Positions 40,729 to 49,772 of a stretch of 64,000 nt of DNA are shown in pieces. Both the position numbers and the translations under genes were made by a program. The DNA lies in assembly GCF_001687565.2 (NCBI RefSeq), contig NZ_CP016534.2:562501-626500 (forward strand), written 5' to 3'. The stretch comes from Planococcus antarcticus DSM 14505. GTDB lineage: Bacteria; Bacillota; Bacilli; Bacillales_A; Planococcaceae. The notes under the pieces were generated by a model. It was not told the DNA's origin and did no database searches. It saw only the letters and a program-made list of their open reading frames with translations. Each line of letters starts with the position of its first letter. Within the stretch, counting starts at the first letter, position 1.

Positions 40729-40814
40729 AAAATACAGCGAAGCGGAAAAATAGTGATAGAACTTCTATCGCTGTTCTTCCGTTTCACTTGTATTTAGAGC
40801 AGGGAGGCGATTGC

Positions 40815-42335
40815 ATGATCGATTATATTTTAGAAATGAACAACATCACCAAAGAGTTTCCAGGCGTCAAAGCGCTCTCCGATGTCAGTTTCAAAGTTGA
40901 AAAGGGAGAAATTCACTGCCTGATTGGTGAAAATGGAGCCGGTAAATCTACCTTGATGAAGGTGCTGAGTGGTGTTTATCCTTACGGAACTTATAAAGGA
41001 GATATCGTTTTTGAAGGGGACGTTCAGCAGTTCAACGAAATCAATGACAGTGTCAGAGCAGGAATCGGCATCATTTATCAGGAGCTTGCACTGTTTCCGG
41101 ATTTGACCGTATACGAAAACATCTTTGCCGGCAATGAAATCACAAAAGGGCCTTTTGTCGACTGGAATGAAACTGTTGTTCAAGCGACACAAATGCTGAA
41201 AAAAGTAAAGCTCAATGTCACACCGGAAACCTTGATTAAGGATCTTGGCGTCGGAAAACAGCAGCTGGTTGAAATTGCCAAAGCCCTCAGCAAAGAGGTG
41301 AAACTGCTGATCCTCGATGAACCGACCGCCGCCTTGAACGAAAACGACAGCGAGAATTTATTGGAGTTATTGAAGGAACTGAGAAGCCAGGGCATCACCT
41401 GCATCATGATTTCACATAAATTGAAGGAAGTCATTTCGATTGCCGACAAAGCGACCGTGCTGAGGGATGGCAAAACCATCTGCACACTCGATGCGCAAAA
41501 AGGTGAGATCACTGAAAGCATCATCATCAAAAACATGGTCGGACGTGAAATTGAAGACATCTATCCGAAACGGTTGGACAAGAAAATCGGCGAAACCGTA
41601 TTGAAGCTGACAGACTGGTCTGCCTATGACCCCCAACTGGGGCGCAAAGTTGCAAAGAATATCAACTTGGAAGTGAAAAAAGGAGAAATCATCGGCATCG
41701 CAGGCCTGATGGGGTCGGGCCGAACAGAGCTGGCGCTCAGTATATTCGGTAACCCTAAAAACTACAAGCTCGAAGGGGAACTGGAAGTGCACGGAGAAAA
41801 GAAAAACTTCAAGCACACCAGCGACGCCATCAAAGCGGGCATTGCTTATGTGACAGAAGACCGTAAAGGCGACGGGCTGTTTTTGATACAGGATATCAAA
41901 ATCAATATCTCTGCCGCTCATATGAAGGGCATTTCCAGAAAAGGCATCCTGAACCTGAATGAAGAAGTGAAAGTTGGGACAGATTATAAAAAATCCTTGA
42001 ATATTAAGGCCAGTTCTCTTGAACAGGTTGTTGGAAAATTGAGCGGCGGCAACCAGCAGAAAGTCTCGCTCGGCAAATGGCTGTTCACAGGACCAAAAAT
42101 CCTCATTCTCGATGAACCCACGCGCGGGATTGACGTGGGGGCTAAATTTGAAATCTATACCATCATGAACGAATTGATCAAAGAAGGGCTCAGCATCATC
42201 ATGATTTCCTCAGAACTTGGTGAAATCATGGGAATGAGCGATCGCATCTACGTAATGGCTGAAGGTGCAGTGAAAGGTGAACTGGCAATTGAAGAAACCA
42301 CTCAAGAGACCATTATGGAGCTCGCGACGCAATAG
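40815..42335 (+). CDS. xylG: Sugar ABC transporter ATPase (XylG/MmsA-type)
   Basis: 506 residues, two fused ABC domains as in ribose/xylose importers. Domain 1: Walker A GENGAGKST (about 37), LGVGKQQLVEIAKAL, Walker B LLILDEPTAAL. Domain 2 has the degenerate Walker A GLMGSGRTE typical of this subfamily and LSGGNQQKVSLGKWL with LILDEPTRGID. ATG 40815 has GGGAGG 7 bases before; the TTG at 40788 is rejected. Energises uptake through the permease, 12 bases downstream. Confidence 0.92.
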   Translation: MIDYILEMNNITKEFPGVKALSDVSFKVEKGEIHCLIGENGAGKSTLMKVLSGVYPYGTYKGDIVFEGDVQQFNEINDSVRAGIGIIYQELALFPDLTVYENIFAGNEITKGPFVDWNETVVQATQMLKKVKLNVTPETLIKDLGVGKQQLVEIAKALSKEVKLLILDEPTAALNENDSENLLELLKELRSQGITCIMISHKLKEVISIADKATVLRDGKTICTLDAQKGEITESIIIKNMVGREIEDIYPKRLDKKIGETVLKLTDWSAYDPQLGRKVAKNINLEVKKGEIIGIAGLMGSGRTELALSIFGNPKNYKLEGELEVHGEKKNFKHTSDAIKAGIAYVTEDRKGDGLFLIQDIKINISAAHMKGISRKGILNLNEEVKVGTDYKKSLNIKASSLEQVVGKLSGGNQQKVSLGKWLFTGPKILILDEPTRGIDVGAKFEIYTIMNELIKEGLSIIMISSELGEIMGMSDRIYVMAEGAVKGELAIEETTQETIMELATQ

Positions 42336-42347
42336 GAGGCAGTAACA

Positions 42348-43523
42348 ATGAATCTTTTTACGGAAGCTAAATCCATCGTAAAAACAAATATCCGCGATTA
42401 CGGCATGTACATCGCGTTGATCGTCATCATGTTGACATTCACTATCATGACAGATGGCCTTTTTATCTCATCCCGGAACATCAGCAATCTATTGGACTCT
42501 GCAGGTTATATCGCTGTCCTTGCTGTCGGAATGACCTTGGTCATCGTCATCCGCCATATTGATTTATCCGTGGGCTTTGTTGCCGGCTTTTTAGGTGCTG
42601 TCGCGGCAATCTTCATGACACAGCTGGGTTTTTCCGTTTGGATCACCATTCCCATCGTTCTGCTATTTGGGATTGTGATTGGCCTTTTCAATGGGTTTTT
42701 GATTGCGCAGCTTGGCATCCCTGCTTTTGTGGCAACACTTGCAGGCATGCTCATTTTCCGCGGAGCTTTGCTGAATGTCACGGAAGATACCGGAACCATC
42801 ATCATTAATAACGATCAATTCAATGCAATCGGCAACGGATTCATTCCCTCGCTAATGCTTGTCAATGGCCTTCACCTGCTGTCGTTGCTGCTTGGCGTTG
42901 CCGCCATCATTTTGTATATCTACAGCGAAGTTTCCACTCGGAAAAATAAAATGACTTACGGTTTTGACGTCATGTCGAGTGGCATTTTCCTCATTAAATT
43001 ATTGCTCGTTTCTTTGGTCATTGCGTACATTACCTGGATTCTAGCAGGCTATAACGGGTTTTCGTGGACAATGGTCATTATGCTGATAGTGGTGGTCATC
43101 TATCATTTTCTGACGACAAAGACCGTTTTAGGACGTAATATTTACGCAGTTGGTAGTAATCCGGAAGCAGCACACTTGAGCGGGATCAATGTCAAGAAAA
43201 TCACTTACATTGTATTCGGCTCGATGGGCATGCTGGCTGCCTTATCGGGCTTGCTGTTCACTTCGCGTCTGCAGTCGGCAACGACTACGGCAGGGACATT
43301 GTTCGAGCTGGATGCCATTGCTGCCGCTTATGTAGGCGGTGTTTCAGCGGCAGGAGGAGTTGGGCGCGTCACAGGAGCCATTATCGGTGCTGTCGTGATG
43401 GCCTCATTATCCAGCGGCATGAACTTGCTCGGGACGGGCATTTCCTATCAATATATGATTCGTGGTGGCGTTCTGGCGGTAGCTGTTATATTTGATGTAA
43501 TGACGCGTCGGCAGCGTGCCTAG
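42348..43523 (+). CDS. xylH: Sugar ABC transporter permease (XylH-type)
   Basis: 391-residue inner-membrane permease with about 10-12 helices of the RbsC/XylH family. Landmarks: GMTLVIVIRHIDLSVG at about residue 60 and the EAA-like loop AVGSNPEAAHLSGINVKKI (about 265). AAYVGGVSAAGGVGRVTGAIIGA is near the C-terminus (cited here as family landmark). It forms a homodimer channel with XylG. RBS GGAGG before ATG 42348. Confidence 0.91.
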   Translation: MNLFTEAKSIVKTNIRDYGMYIALIVIMLTFTIMTDGLFISSRNISNLLDSAGYIAVLAVGMTLVIVIRHIDLSVGFVAGFLGAVAAIFMTQLGFSVWITIPIVLLFGIVIGLFNGFLIAQLGIPAFVATLAGMLIFRGALLNVTEDTGTIIINNDQFNAIGNGFIPSLMLVNGLHLLSLLLGVAAIILYIYSEVSTRKNKMTYGFDVMSSGIFLIKLLLVSLVIAYITWILAGYNGFSWTMVIMLIVVVIYHFLTTKTVLGRNIYAVGSNPEAAHLSGINVKKITYIVFGSMGMLAALSGLLFTSRLQSATTTAGTLFELDAIAAAYVGGVSAAGGVGRVTGAIIGAVVMASLSSGMNLLGTGISYQYMIRGGVLAVAVIFDVMTRRQRA

Positions 43524-43552
43524 ACAGTTTGAAAGATGAAGAAAATAAAGCG

Positions 43553-43579
43553 GCATCTCCTTTTGGGAGATGCCTTTTG
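43553..43579 (+). terminator. Terminator of xylFGH
   Basis: GGCATCTCC / GGAGATGCC stem with short T-rich loop and TTTTG. Confidence 0.8.
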
Positions 43580-43659
43580 CTCATAAGAAACTGTATTGTG
43601 AATTTTCAGCCAAGTGGTAAGATGGGAAGAGTTCACTACCGGAAAAGGAGCCGATTCCC

Positions 43660-44640
43660 GTGAGAAAAAAAGTCATGATCGTCTTGTGTTCCGTGTGTGC
43701 AGTTCTTGGGTTTTTCACCTTATGGTCGGCGGAAGGAGCTTTTCAATCCGATTGGCAATTACCCGCTGCCATACCTGCGGATGAAGAAAGCTACCGGCTT
43801 GTGCTAATAACGCAGGAGCTTGAAACTCCTTTTTGGGATAAAGTCGGAGCAGGTGCAGCGGCGCAAGCCGGACAGGAAGGGGTGATTTTGGACGTCTGGG
43901 GAAGTTACGGCAGCAACCGTGAAGATTTTTTGAAGCAGATTGAAATCGCTCTTCATTCCAAAGTGGACGGCGTAATCGTGCAGGGGCTGGATACGGAGGA
44001 ATTCAAGAAATTGACGAAAGAGAAAGCCGCGTTTTATGGCATTCCTATTATCATCGTTGCTAATGATGTACCGGTGGCAGAAAGTCTACGTAAAACCTTT
44101 GTGGGGTCGGATCATTACGCGGCCGGCAAAATGCTGGCTGCGCAATTAGTTAAAGAGATGGGCAGCAGTGGACAGGTGGTGCTACTCGGGGATATGGAGC
44201 AGCAATATAGCCAACGGCAGCGGATGCAGGGAGTTAACGAAGTTCTTGCACAGCATGAAGGCATTTCAACGGTTTATGCGGAAAGCGGCAAGTCGGATGA
44301 AGAAATTATTGTTGCCACACAAAACGTACTCAACCAATATCCGAATGTCCAGGCCTTTATCGCACTCAATGCCAATCATGTCGGACCGCTGATGAAAGAA
44401 ATCAGCAGACGAGCTCAATTGGCGCCGTATCACCTTTATTCATTTGATGATGGATCTGAAACGGCGTCATTGCTGGACCAAGGCAAGCTAGATGCGATGA
44501 TTCAGCAGTCTCCCGAACAGATGGGGGAGCAAAGCGTTGAATTGATGATGCAATGGTTAAGAAATGAAGTCGTTCCTCTGGAATCCAGTGGGTACATCAC
44601 AGATATTCGTGTTGTGAAAGGGGCGGAAGCAGGACCATGA
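43660..44640 (+). CDS. Sugar-sensing binding protein paired with histidine kinase (XylFII-like)
   Basis: 326 residues, class-I periplasmic-binding fold. An N-terminal hydrophobic segment lacks a lipobox Cys, so it is membrane-anchored or secreted rather than a lipoprotein. Ligand domain: LVLITQELETPFWDKVGAGAAAQ, DGVIVQGLDTEEF, FVGSDHYAAGKMLA, YSFDDGSE. It is fused by an ATGA overlap to a LytS-type kinase, which itself overlaps a YesN-type regulator. In Clostridium beijerinckii XylFII-LytS-YesN is a known xylose-sensing unit that activates xylFGH; the same order here suggests the same job. GTG start with AAAGGAG at a spacing of about 10. Confidence 0.8.
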   Translation: MRKKVMIVLCSVCAVLGFFTLWSAEGAFQSDWQLPAAIPADEESYRLVLITQELETPFWDKVGAGAAAQAGQEGVILDVWGSYGSNREDFLKQIEIALHSKVDGVIVQGLDTEEFKKLTKEKAAFYGIPIIIVANDVPVAESLRKTFVGSDHYAAGKMLAAQLVKEMGSSGQVVLLGDMEQQYSQRQRMQGVNEVLAQHEGISTVYAESGKSDEEIIVATQNVLNQYPNVQAFIALNANHVGPLMKEISRRAQLAPYHLYSFDDGSETASLLDQGKLDAMIQQSPEQMGEQSVELMMQWLRNEVVPLESSGYITDIRVVKGAEAGP

Positions 44641-46103
44641 ATACGATTCAGAAAAAAATCTGGATGCTGGCAATCGTGGTGTTGGTGATGATGATCGCCA
44701 TATGGCTGACGCTGACTTTCTACAATCAAAAGGTGCAGACCCAATATAATGACATACTGCAGCGCTATTTGCAGATGAATGAAATTACCAGTGAAAGCCA
44801 GCAAATGGTGACGGATCTGAATAATTATTTATTGATGCCATCGGATGAAACACAATCGCGCCTCGAGGATAGCAGAGAACGGCTTCTTGGCGTTCAATCG
44901 ACTGTCTATGAATTGAGGAATGTGGAAAATGAATTCGCTTTGACGAATTACAGCCATCTGATCAGCAGTTTTGTGGAAACGGTGGATCGCTCCGTCAGTT
45001 TTCAGGAGCAGGAAGCTACCGAAGCTTCCTTGGCGGAATTTACAGAAGCTACACGGATTTCCATGTATATTTCAGAAATGACGTTAACCATTATTGATAC
45101 AGAACTGAAAACCTATGAAGGATTCTACCGCGGAATCATTGATCAATCGGCGGAATTGAAGAAACTGGGTGTCTGGCTGTTGCTGCTGATCACGGCGGTG
45201 CTGTTGCTGTTTACGTATCTGTTCTCACTCAGTATCACCAAGCCAATCCATCAACTGACAAAAGCGGCAAATGAATTGGCTAAAGGCCGTTTTGATCAGG
45301 AAATTCGTGTGGATTCCAATGATGAAATTTCTTTTTTGGCTAAAACCTTCAATCACATGCGGGGGAATATCAATGCCATGATTTTGGAAATTCAGCAGAA
45401 AGCACAATTGGAACGGGAGCTGCAGGACAGCAAATTACTGCTCCAGCAAAGCCAGCTGCGCAATCTGCAAAGCCAGATCAATCCCCATTTTCTATTCAAT
45501 ACTTTGAATACCTTATCCAAGAAAGCCTACCTGGATGGCGCTGAAGAAACCAGTGACCTGCTGGTCAGTGTCGCCAGCTTGCTGCGCTATAACTTGAAGC
45601 GAATGGACCGTGCTGTGACGCTTGCGGAAGAGGAGTTTGTCCTCCGCCAATACATGGAAATCCAGAAAGCGCGGTTCAGCGACCGCCTTCAGTTTTTTAC
45701 AGAGTTGGATTCTACCTGCTTAAACTTGCAGATTCCGGGCCTCACGCTGCAGCCGCTTATTGAAAATGCAGTGATTCATGCGATTGAGCCAGAAGAAGAC
45801 GGTGGCCATATCTGGTTCCGCATCAAAGACCAACAAGGAGAAGTGAGGATTGAAATTGAGGACAATGGCAAAGGCATGAGCCAAGAAAAACGGCAGATGC
45901 TGCTCGGGGGATCTATCTTACCGGCAGAAGGCCATTCGACCGGCATTGGTTTTGCCAATGTTGTAAAAAGGCTACAGCTGTTTTACGGAAAGGACGATTT
46001 GGTGGACATTGAAAGTGAGATAGGACAAGGGACTAAAATTATCTTGAAACTACCGAAAGTCAGGGGGGCGGCTAACCATGATCAAACTATTGATAGTAGA
46101 TGA
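44637..46103 (+). CDS. LytS/YesM-type sensor histidine kinase
   Basis: 488 residues. Membrane helix (about 8-28), extracellular helical sensor (about 30-175), second helix (about 177-200). A HAMP domain follows (SITKPIHQLTKAANELAKG.., about 200-250) and then the kinase core. The phospho-accepting His is in the QINPHFLFNTLN box (about 284). ATPase N-box is LIENAVIHAIEPEEDGG and the G-boxes are DNGKGM and TGIGFANV. It has no cytoplasmic sensor, so input should come through the binding protein encoded just upstream. Overlaps it by 4 bases. Confidence 0.9.
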   Translation: MNTIQKKIWMLAIVVLVMMIAIWLTLTFYNQKVQTQYNDILQRYLQMNEITSESQQMVTDLNNYLLMPSDETQSRLEDSRERLLGVQSTVYELRNVENEFALTNYSHLISSFVETVDRSVSFQEQEATEASLAEFTEATRISMYISEMTLTIIDTELKTYEGFYRGIIDQSAELKKLGVWLLLLITAVLLLFTYLFSLSITKPIHQLTKAANELAKGRFDQEIRVDSNDEISFLAKTFNHMRGNINAMILEIQQKAQLERELQDSKLLLQQSQLRNLQSQINPHFLFNTLNTLSKKAYLDGAEETSDLLVSVASLLRYNLKRMDRAVTLAEEEFVLRQYMEIQKARFSDRLQFFTELDSTCLNLQIPGLTLQPLIENAVIHAIEPEEDGGHIWFRIKDQQGEVRIEIEDNGKGMSQEKRQMLLGGSILPAEGHSTGIGFANVVKRLQLFYGKDDLVDIESEIGQGTKIILKLPKVRGAANHDQTIDSR

Positions 46104-47631
46104 TGAGCCGATTGAACGGGACGGCATGCAAGCCATTTTGCAGCATGCCTACAACGATTTCGACATTAGGCAGGCGAAAAACGGGAAAATTGCGATTAAT
46201 CTTGCGGCATCCTGGAAACCGGACTGGATATTTATGGATATTATGATGCCAGGCATGACCGGGCTGGAAGCGATAGAGAAAATCCAGCAAGAAAACCGGG
46301 ACATTCAATTCATCATGGTAACTGCTTTCGATACTTTCGATTATGCCCGGCAGGCGATAAAGTTGGGAGTCAAAGACTATTTGCTGAAACCGAGTAAAGC
46401 CGGTGAAATTGTAGCGACAGTCGGCAAACTGCTTGAGCAGCAAGCTCAAAAAGAGCAGGTTTCAGCTACTCAACACCAGCAGAAGGAAGACTTTCAGAAA
46501 GCCCTGGCTATTGTAGAGACAGATGTCGTGACCCAATTGCTTTTCGATCATGTTCATGATGTCCATATTGAATTGCTGGTTGATATGCTGGAAATCCCTG
46601 CGACTGCTGAAAAATTTGTCATGACAGTTCTGGTGCCGGAAGGCTTGGGGAGATTGTATCCACAAGTAAAAGAAAAAATCCGCCAGACTGAGAATGCGTG
46701 GATTGGGGCATTGTATGGCTGCCAATTGCCCATCATCGTCTTTCGGGACAAGGAAAAATCGTTTCGTTCCCAGGCAATTTCATTGGTGAAAGCCATCCTA
46801 TCCATTTCGGGAAGCCGTCAGGAAGGCTGGTTTGTCGGCGTGGGGCCGGTCTGTGAATCGCTGGAGGACATCCGCAATTCCTACCAGAAATCCCTGATTG
46901 CCACAATGGATTTGTCGCTGCCATCGAGATACCGCTTTTCCTCTGATGTTCCGTCCCTTGAAAAAGTGGGCGATGCGGCTTTCATCAAGCAACAGGAGAA
47001 AAAGCTATTTGATTTTATTCGTTTAGGGGAATGGGAGTCGATTGACCGATTGGTGACAGACCTGATCCGCCGTTTCGAGCAGGAAGGGGTCAATATCCTC
47101 TGGACTCAGCAGCGAACACTTGAATTTCTATGGATCACTGCTCGGGTCATGGGAGAAATGGGCATTGACGCCACCATTCCCTATTACACAATTCAAGCCA
47201 AAGACCATCGACAGCTGCTTGTGGAAACGCTTCAAGTGGTTGGACGGCTGAAACAGGTCTACCTGAAGCATTACAATCGCCTTGAAGTGGATAAAATTCA
47301 CCAGATTAAGCAATATATAATAGATCATTCCCATGAAGACATCTCATTGGATGCGCTAGCGCGGAAAGTGGAATTGAGTCCCATTTATCTGAGCAAGATG
47401 TTCAAGGAAAAACTCGGTATCAACTACATCGATTTTCTGACCTCCTGCCGAATCGACAAAGCGAAAAAGCTATTGGGAGATCCGCAGAAAAGCTTAAAGG
47501 AAATTTCCTTCGAAATCGGTTATCACGAGCCGAATTATTTCAGCAAGGTCTTCAAGAAGATGAATGATGTATCTCCAAAAGAATACCGCCGGACACTTTT
47601 AACGGAAAGGAAAGATCAACGCGATGAATAA
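46078..47631 (+). CDS. YesN-type response regulator with AraC-family output
   Basis: 517 residues. Receiver domain 1-120 with LLIVDDEPIER and phospho-acceptor Asp in IFMDIMMPG (about 54), Lys in YLLKPSKAGE. A middle region of unknown structure (about 140-400) is followed by two helix-turn-helix units of AraC type (about 410-515: ISLDALARKVELSPIYLSKMFK and LKEISFEIGYHEPNYFSKVFKK). Probably activates the adjacent sugar transport genes. Overlaps the kinase gene by 26 bases and the next gene by 8, indicating coupled translation. Confidence 0.91.
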   Translation: MIKLLIVDDEPIERDGMQAILQHAYNDFDIRQAKNGKIAINLAASWKPDWIFMDIMMPGMTGLEAIEKIQQENRDIQFIMVTAFDTFDYARQAIKLGVKDYLLKPSKAGEIVATVGKLLEQQAQKEQVSATQHQQKEDFQKALAIVETDVVTQLLFDHVHDVHIELLVDMLEIPATAEKFVMTVLVPEGLGRLYPQVKEKIRQTENAWIGALYGCQLPIIVFRDKEKSFRSQAISLVKAILSISGSRQEGWFVGVGPVCESLEDIRNSYQKSLIATMDLSLPSRYRFSSDVPSLEKVGDAAFIKQQEKKLFDFIRLGEWESIDRLVTDLIRRFEQEGVNILWTQQRTLEFLWITARVMGEMGIDATIPYYTIQAKDHRQLLVETLQVVGRLKQVYLKHYNRLEVDKIHQIKQYIIDHSHEDISLDALARKVELSPIYLSKMFKEKLGINYIDFLTSCRIDKAKKLLGDPQKSLKEISFEIGYHEPNYFSKVFKKMNDVSPKEYRRTLLTERKDQRDE

Positions 47632-48685
47632 GGAAATTCGACTGATACTGGTTTTATTCATCAGCCTGTTATTCGGAGCCTGCGCACCTGAAGAGTCGAT
47701 TGGCAAAGCCGTACCCGAAAAAATACGGGTGACGGACAGTAACGAGACCGTCAAAATCGGATTTTCCATGGATACACTGAAGGAGGAGCGCTGGCTGAAA
47801 GACCAAGCCTTGTTCAAGAAAGCGGTGGAGGAGCTGGGTGCGGAAGTGGAAATTGTTGCAGCCAACGGCGATGACGCATTGCAGCTCACTCAGGCTGAAA
47901 CGCTGATCCAACAAGGCATCGATCTCCTTGTAATCGTGCCACACAATGCGGAGGCGACAGCGGCCATTGTCCAAAAAGCGCATCGTGCTGGCATTAAGGT
48001 CATTGCCTATGACCGTCTGGTGAAAAATGCAGACATCGATCTATACGTATCATTTGATAACGAGCAGGTAGGAGAAATGCAGGCGGAGTCGATTTTGGAG
48101 CTGGTGCCAACAGGGAATTACGTCTATATCGGAGGGGCAACGACCGATAATAATGTTCACCTGATCAAAAAAGGTGTATTTAATGTACTCCAGCCAGCCA
48201 TCAACCGGGGAGACATCAAAATTGTCTACGATCAATGGACAGAGGATTGGTCGCCGGAAAAGGCCTTCCTTAATATGACAGAAGCACTTGCAGCGAACAA
48301 CAATCAAATCGATGCGGTCATTGCCGCCAATGACGCGACTGCTGGAGGTGTTATTCAGGCATTGGAAGCGCAAGGTTTGGCGGGTCAGATTCCAGTAGCG
48401 GGTCAGGATGCAGAGCTTGCTGCGGCACAGCGAATCGTTGGCGGAACCCAGACAATGACAGTCTACAAACCGATTCAGACCTTGACTCAACAAGCTGCTG
48501 CTTTGGCTGTCAGAATGGCAAAAGGAGAAGACGTCACCACCGTTAAATATGTCAACAACGGCAAAATCGATGTTCCATCCATCCTATTGACGCCGATACC
48601 GGTAACGGCCGAGAATATGCGGGACACGGTTATCGCAGATGGCTTCCATACAGGAACGGATGTTTATGGTGCGGTAGATAGATAA
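47624..48685 (+). CDS. Second XylF-like sugar-binding lipoprotein
   Basis: 353 residues, lipobox LFGAC (Cys about 20). XylF-like motifs: IGFSMDTLKEERWLKDQALF, GIDLLVIVPHNAEATAAIV, IAYDRLVKNADIDLYVSFDN, YIGGATTDNNVHL and AGQDAELAAAQRIV. It is closer to the true XylF pattern than the 43.7 kb protein. It lies at the end of the sensor operon (8-base overlap with the regulator), so it may feed the same permease or present sugar to the sensor. The presence of two XylF-like lipoproteins plus a sensing homologue in 9 kb is unusual. Confidence 0.85.
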   Translation: MNKEIRLILVLFISLLFGACAPEESIGKAVPEKIRVTDSNETVKIGFSMDTLKEERWLKDQALFKKAVEELGAEVEIVAANGDDALQLTQAETLIQQGIDLLVIVPHNAEATAAIVQKAHRAGIKVIAYDRLVKNADIDLYVSFDNEQVGEMQAESILELVPTGNYVYIGGATTDNNVHLIKKGVFNVLQPAINRGDIKIVYDQWTEDWSPEKAFLNMTEALAANNNQIDAVIAANDATAGGVIQALEAQGLAGQIPVAGQDAELAAAQRIVGGTQTMTVYKPIQTLTQQAAALAVRMAKGEDVTTVKYVNNGKIDVPSILLTPIPVTAENMRDTVIADGFHTGTDVYGAVDR

Positions 48686-48768
48686 CGGAAAGTCCGGGAA
48701 TTCAGGCTTGAACTTCGTCTGTTTTTGGATTGAAATGGTTTGTGAGAAATCGGTTTTCAGCTCGAATC

Positions 48769-49367
48769 CTAACGAAAATCGTTGTCTCTGTTTACGAGCA
48801 GTCGCAATTCGCGAAGTGTCTGCTGCTGGGCCACGCTCTGTAAGAATGATTCATCCAGGAAAGCTGGATTTGCTTCAAAAGCTGTCTGGCGTTGAAAAGA
48901 AATTCCAAGTATTGTTCATAGTGTTCGTCAAACTGGTTTTTCAGCTCGTGTTTGATTTTTTTTGCGAGCATCGGGCTTGCGCCGTTCGTTGAAACCGCGA
49001 TGCTCAATTTACCCCTCTTGAAATGAGCAGGAAAATGGATATTGCCGGACTCTGCTTTAGCAGAAGCATTCACTAAGCAATGTGGAGGAACGGCTTTTCG
49101 TGCAGAAGCATTGACGGCTAGGTCGTCGGTAGCGATGATTATCATGAAAGCATCTTCGGCATCTGTTGGCTCGAAGCTTTTTTGCTTCCAAATCATTTTT
49201 CCTTCTTCAGCCCATCGACTTATTTCCGGTGTTACAGAGGAACTGATTACGATCATCCCCGCTCCGTTATCAAGCAAACTGTCTAACCTCCGTTCGGCGA
49301 TGCGCCCACCACCTACAACAATCACTTTTTTGCCTTCCAAATCGATCATAATGGGAATCACCGTCAT
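48769..49367 (-). pseudogene. Precorrin-2 dehydrogenase / sirohydrochlorin ferrochelatase (YlnF/Met8-like), 3' frameshift
   Basis: Makes siroheme from precorrin-2. The N-terminal NAD-binding half is clean: PIMIDLEGKKVIVVGGGRIAERRL, then IIATDDLAVNASA, LVNASAKAESGNIHFPA, ISTNGASPMLAKKIKHEL-type region. From about 48880 the frame switches to a nonsense tail (stop at 48792). The sensible continuation AFEANPAFLDESFLQSVAQQ..RELRLLVNRDNDF lies one frame over and ends at 48769. One missing base near 48885 explains it. The catalytic domain itself is unaffected, so the protein may still work. ATG 49367 follows GAGGAGGGG. Convergent with the sugar-binding gene. Confidence 0.8.
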
Positions 49368-49427
49368 CTTCTGCCCCTCCTCAACTCTTCTCATACTTTC
49401 AAATTAATTCCTTTCTGCATTGAATAG

Positions 49428-49665
49428 AAGTATTCCGGAAAAGCGTCTGGCACATACAATATGTATTCGGGTGCAGGCTTTGCCGGCGACCGGCTCAATA
49501 AAATATACCGTGAGAATATCGGGGGAAGAAGAGATTTTAGCGACACTCAAGCCGATCTTTTTCCAATTCGCCAAAGAGCGCCAGGAAAACGAGCATTTCG
49601 GTGATTTCGTCATCCGCGCAGGTTATGTGGCACCGGTCACATCCGGGCTTAACTTTCACAGCTAA
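49428..49665 (+). pseudogene. cysI (sulfite reductase hemoprotein) 3' remnant
   Basis: About 79 codons from the C-terminus of the sulfite reductase beta subunit: [20 protein letters not shown], then YRENIG, then [18 protein letters not shown] and [12 protein letters not shown]. The frame changes once in the GGGGG run near 49517, and a stop (TAG 49425) closes it upstream. No start or ribosome-binding site exists. It lies head-to-head with the siroheme gene, whose product is the cofactor of this enzyme, so a sulfate-assimilation cluster was probably here and has been mostly lost. Confidence 0.8.
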
Positions 49666-49772
49666 ATAAAATAAGATCGATTCAATAGCCCGGGATCCAT
49701 TTCTGGGCTATTGGCGTCAGGAAGACTAGTTGTTTTCAATACAGCAAGATTCATGAAAAAGGAGTGCTTGAA

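Noticed and set aside
49685..49712. Stem-loop AATAGCCC / GGGCTATT before the threonine synthase-like gene
   Set aside because: No T-run follows, so a terminator call is not supported; it may be the worn terminator of the lost cysI.
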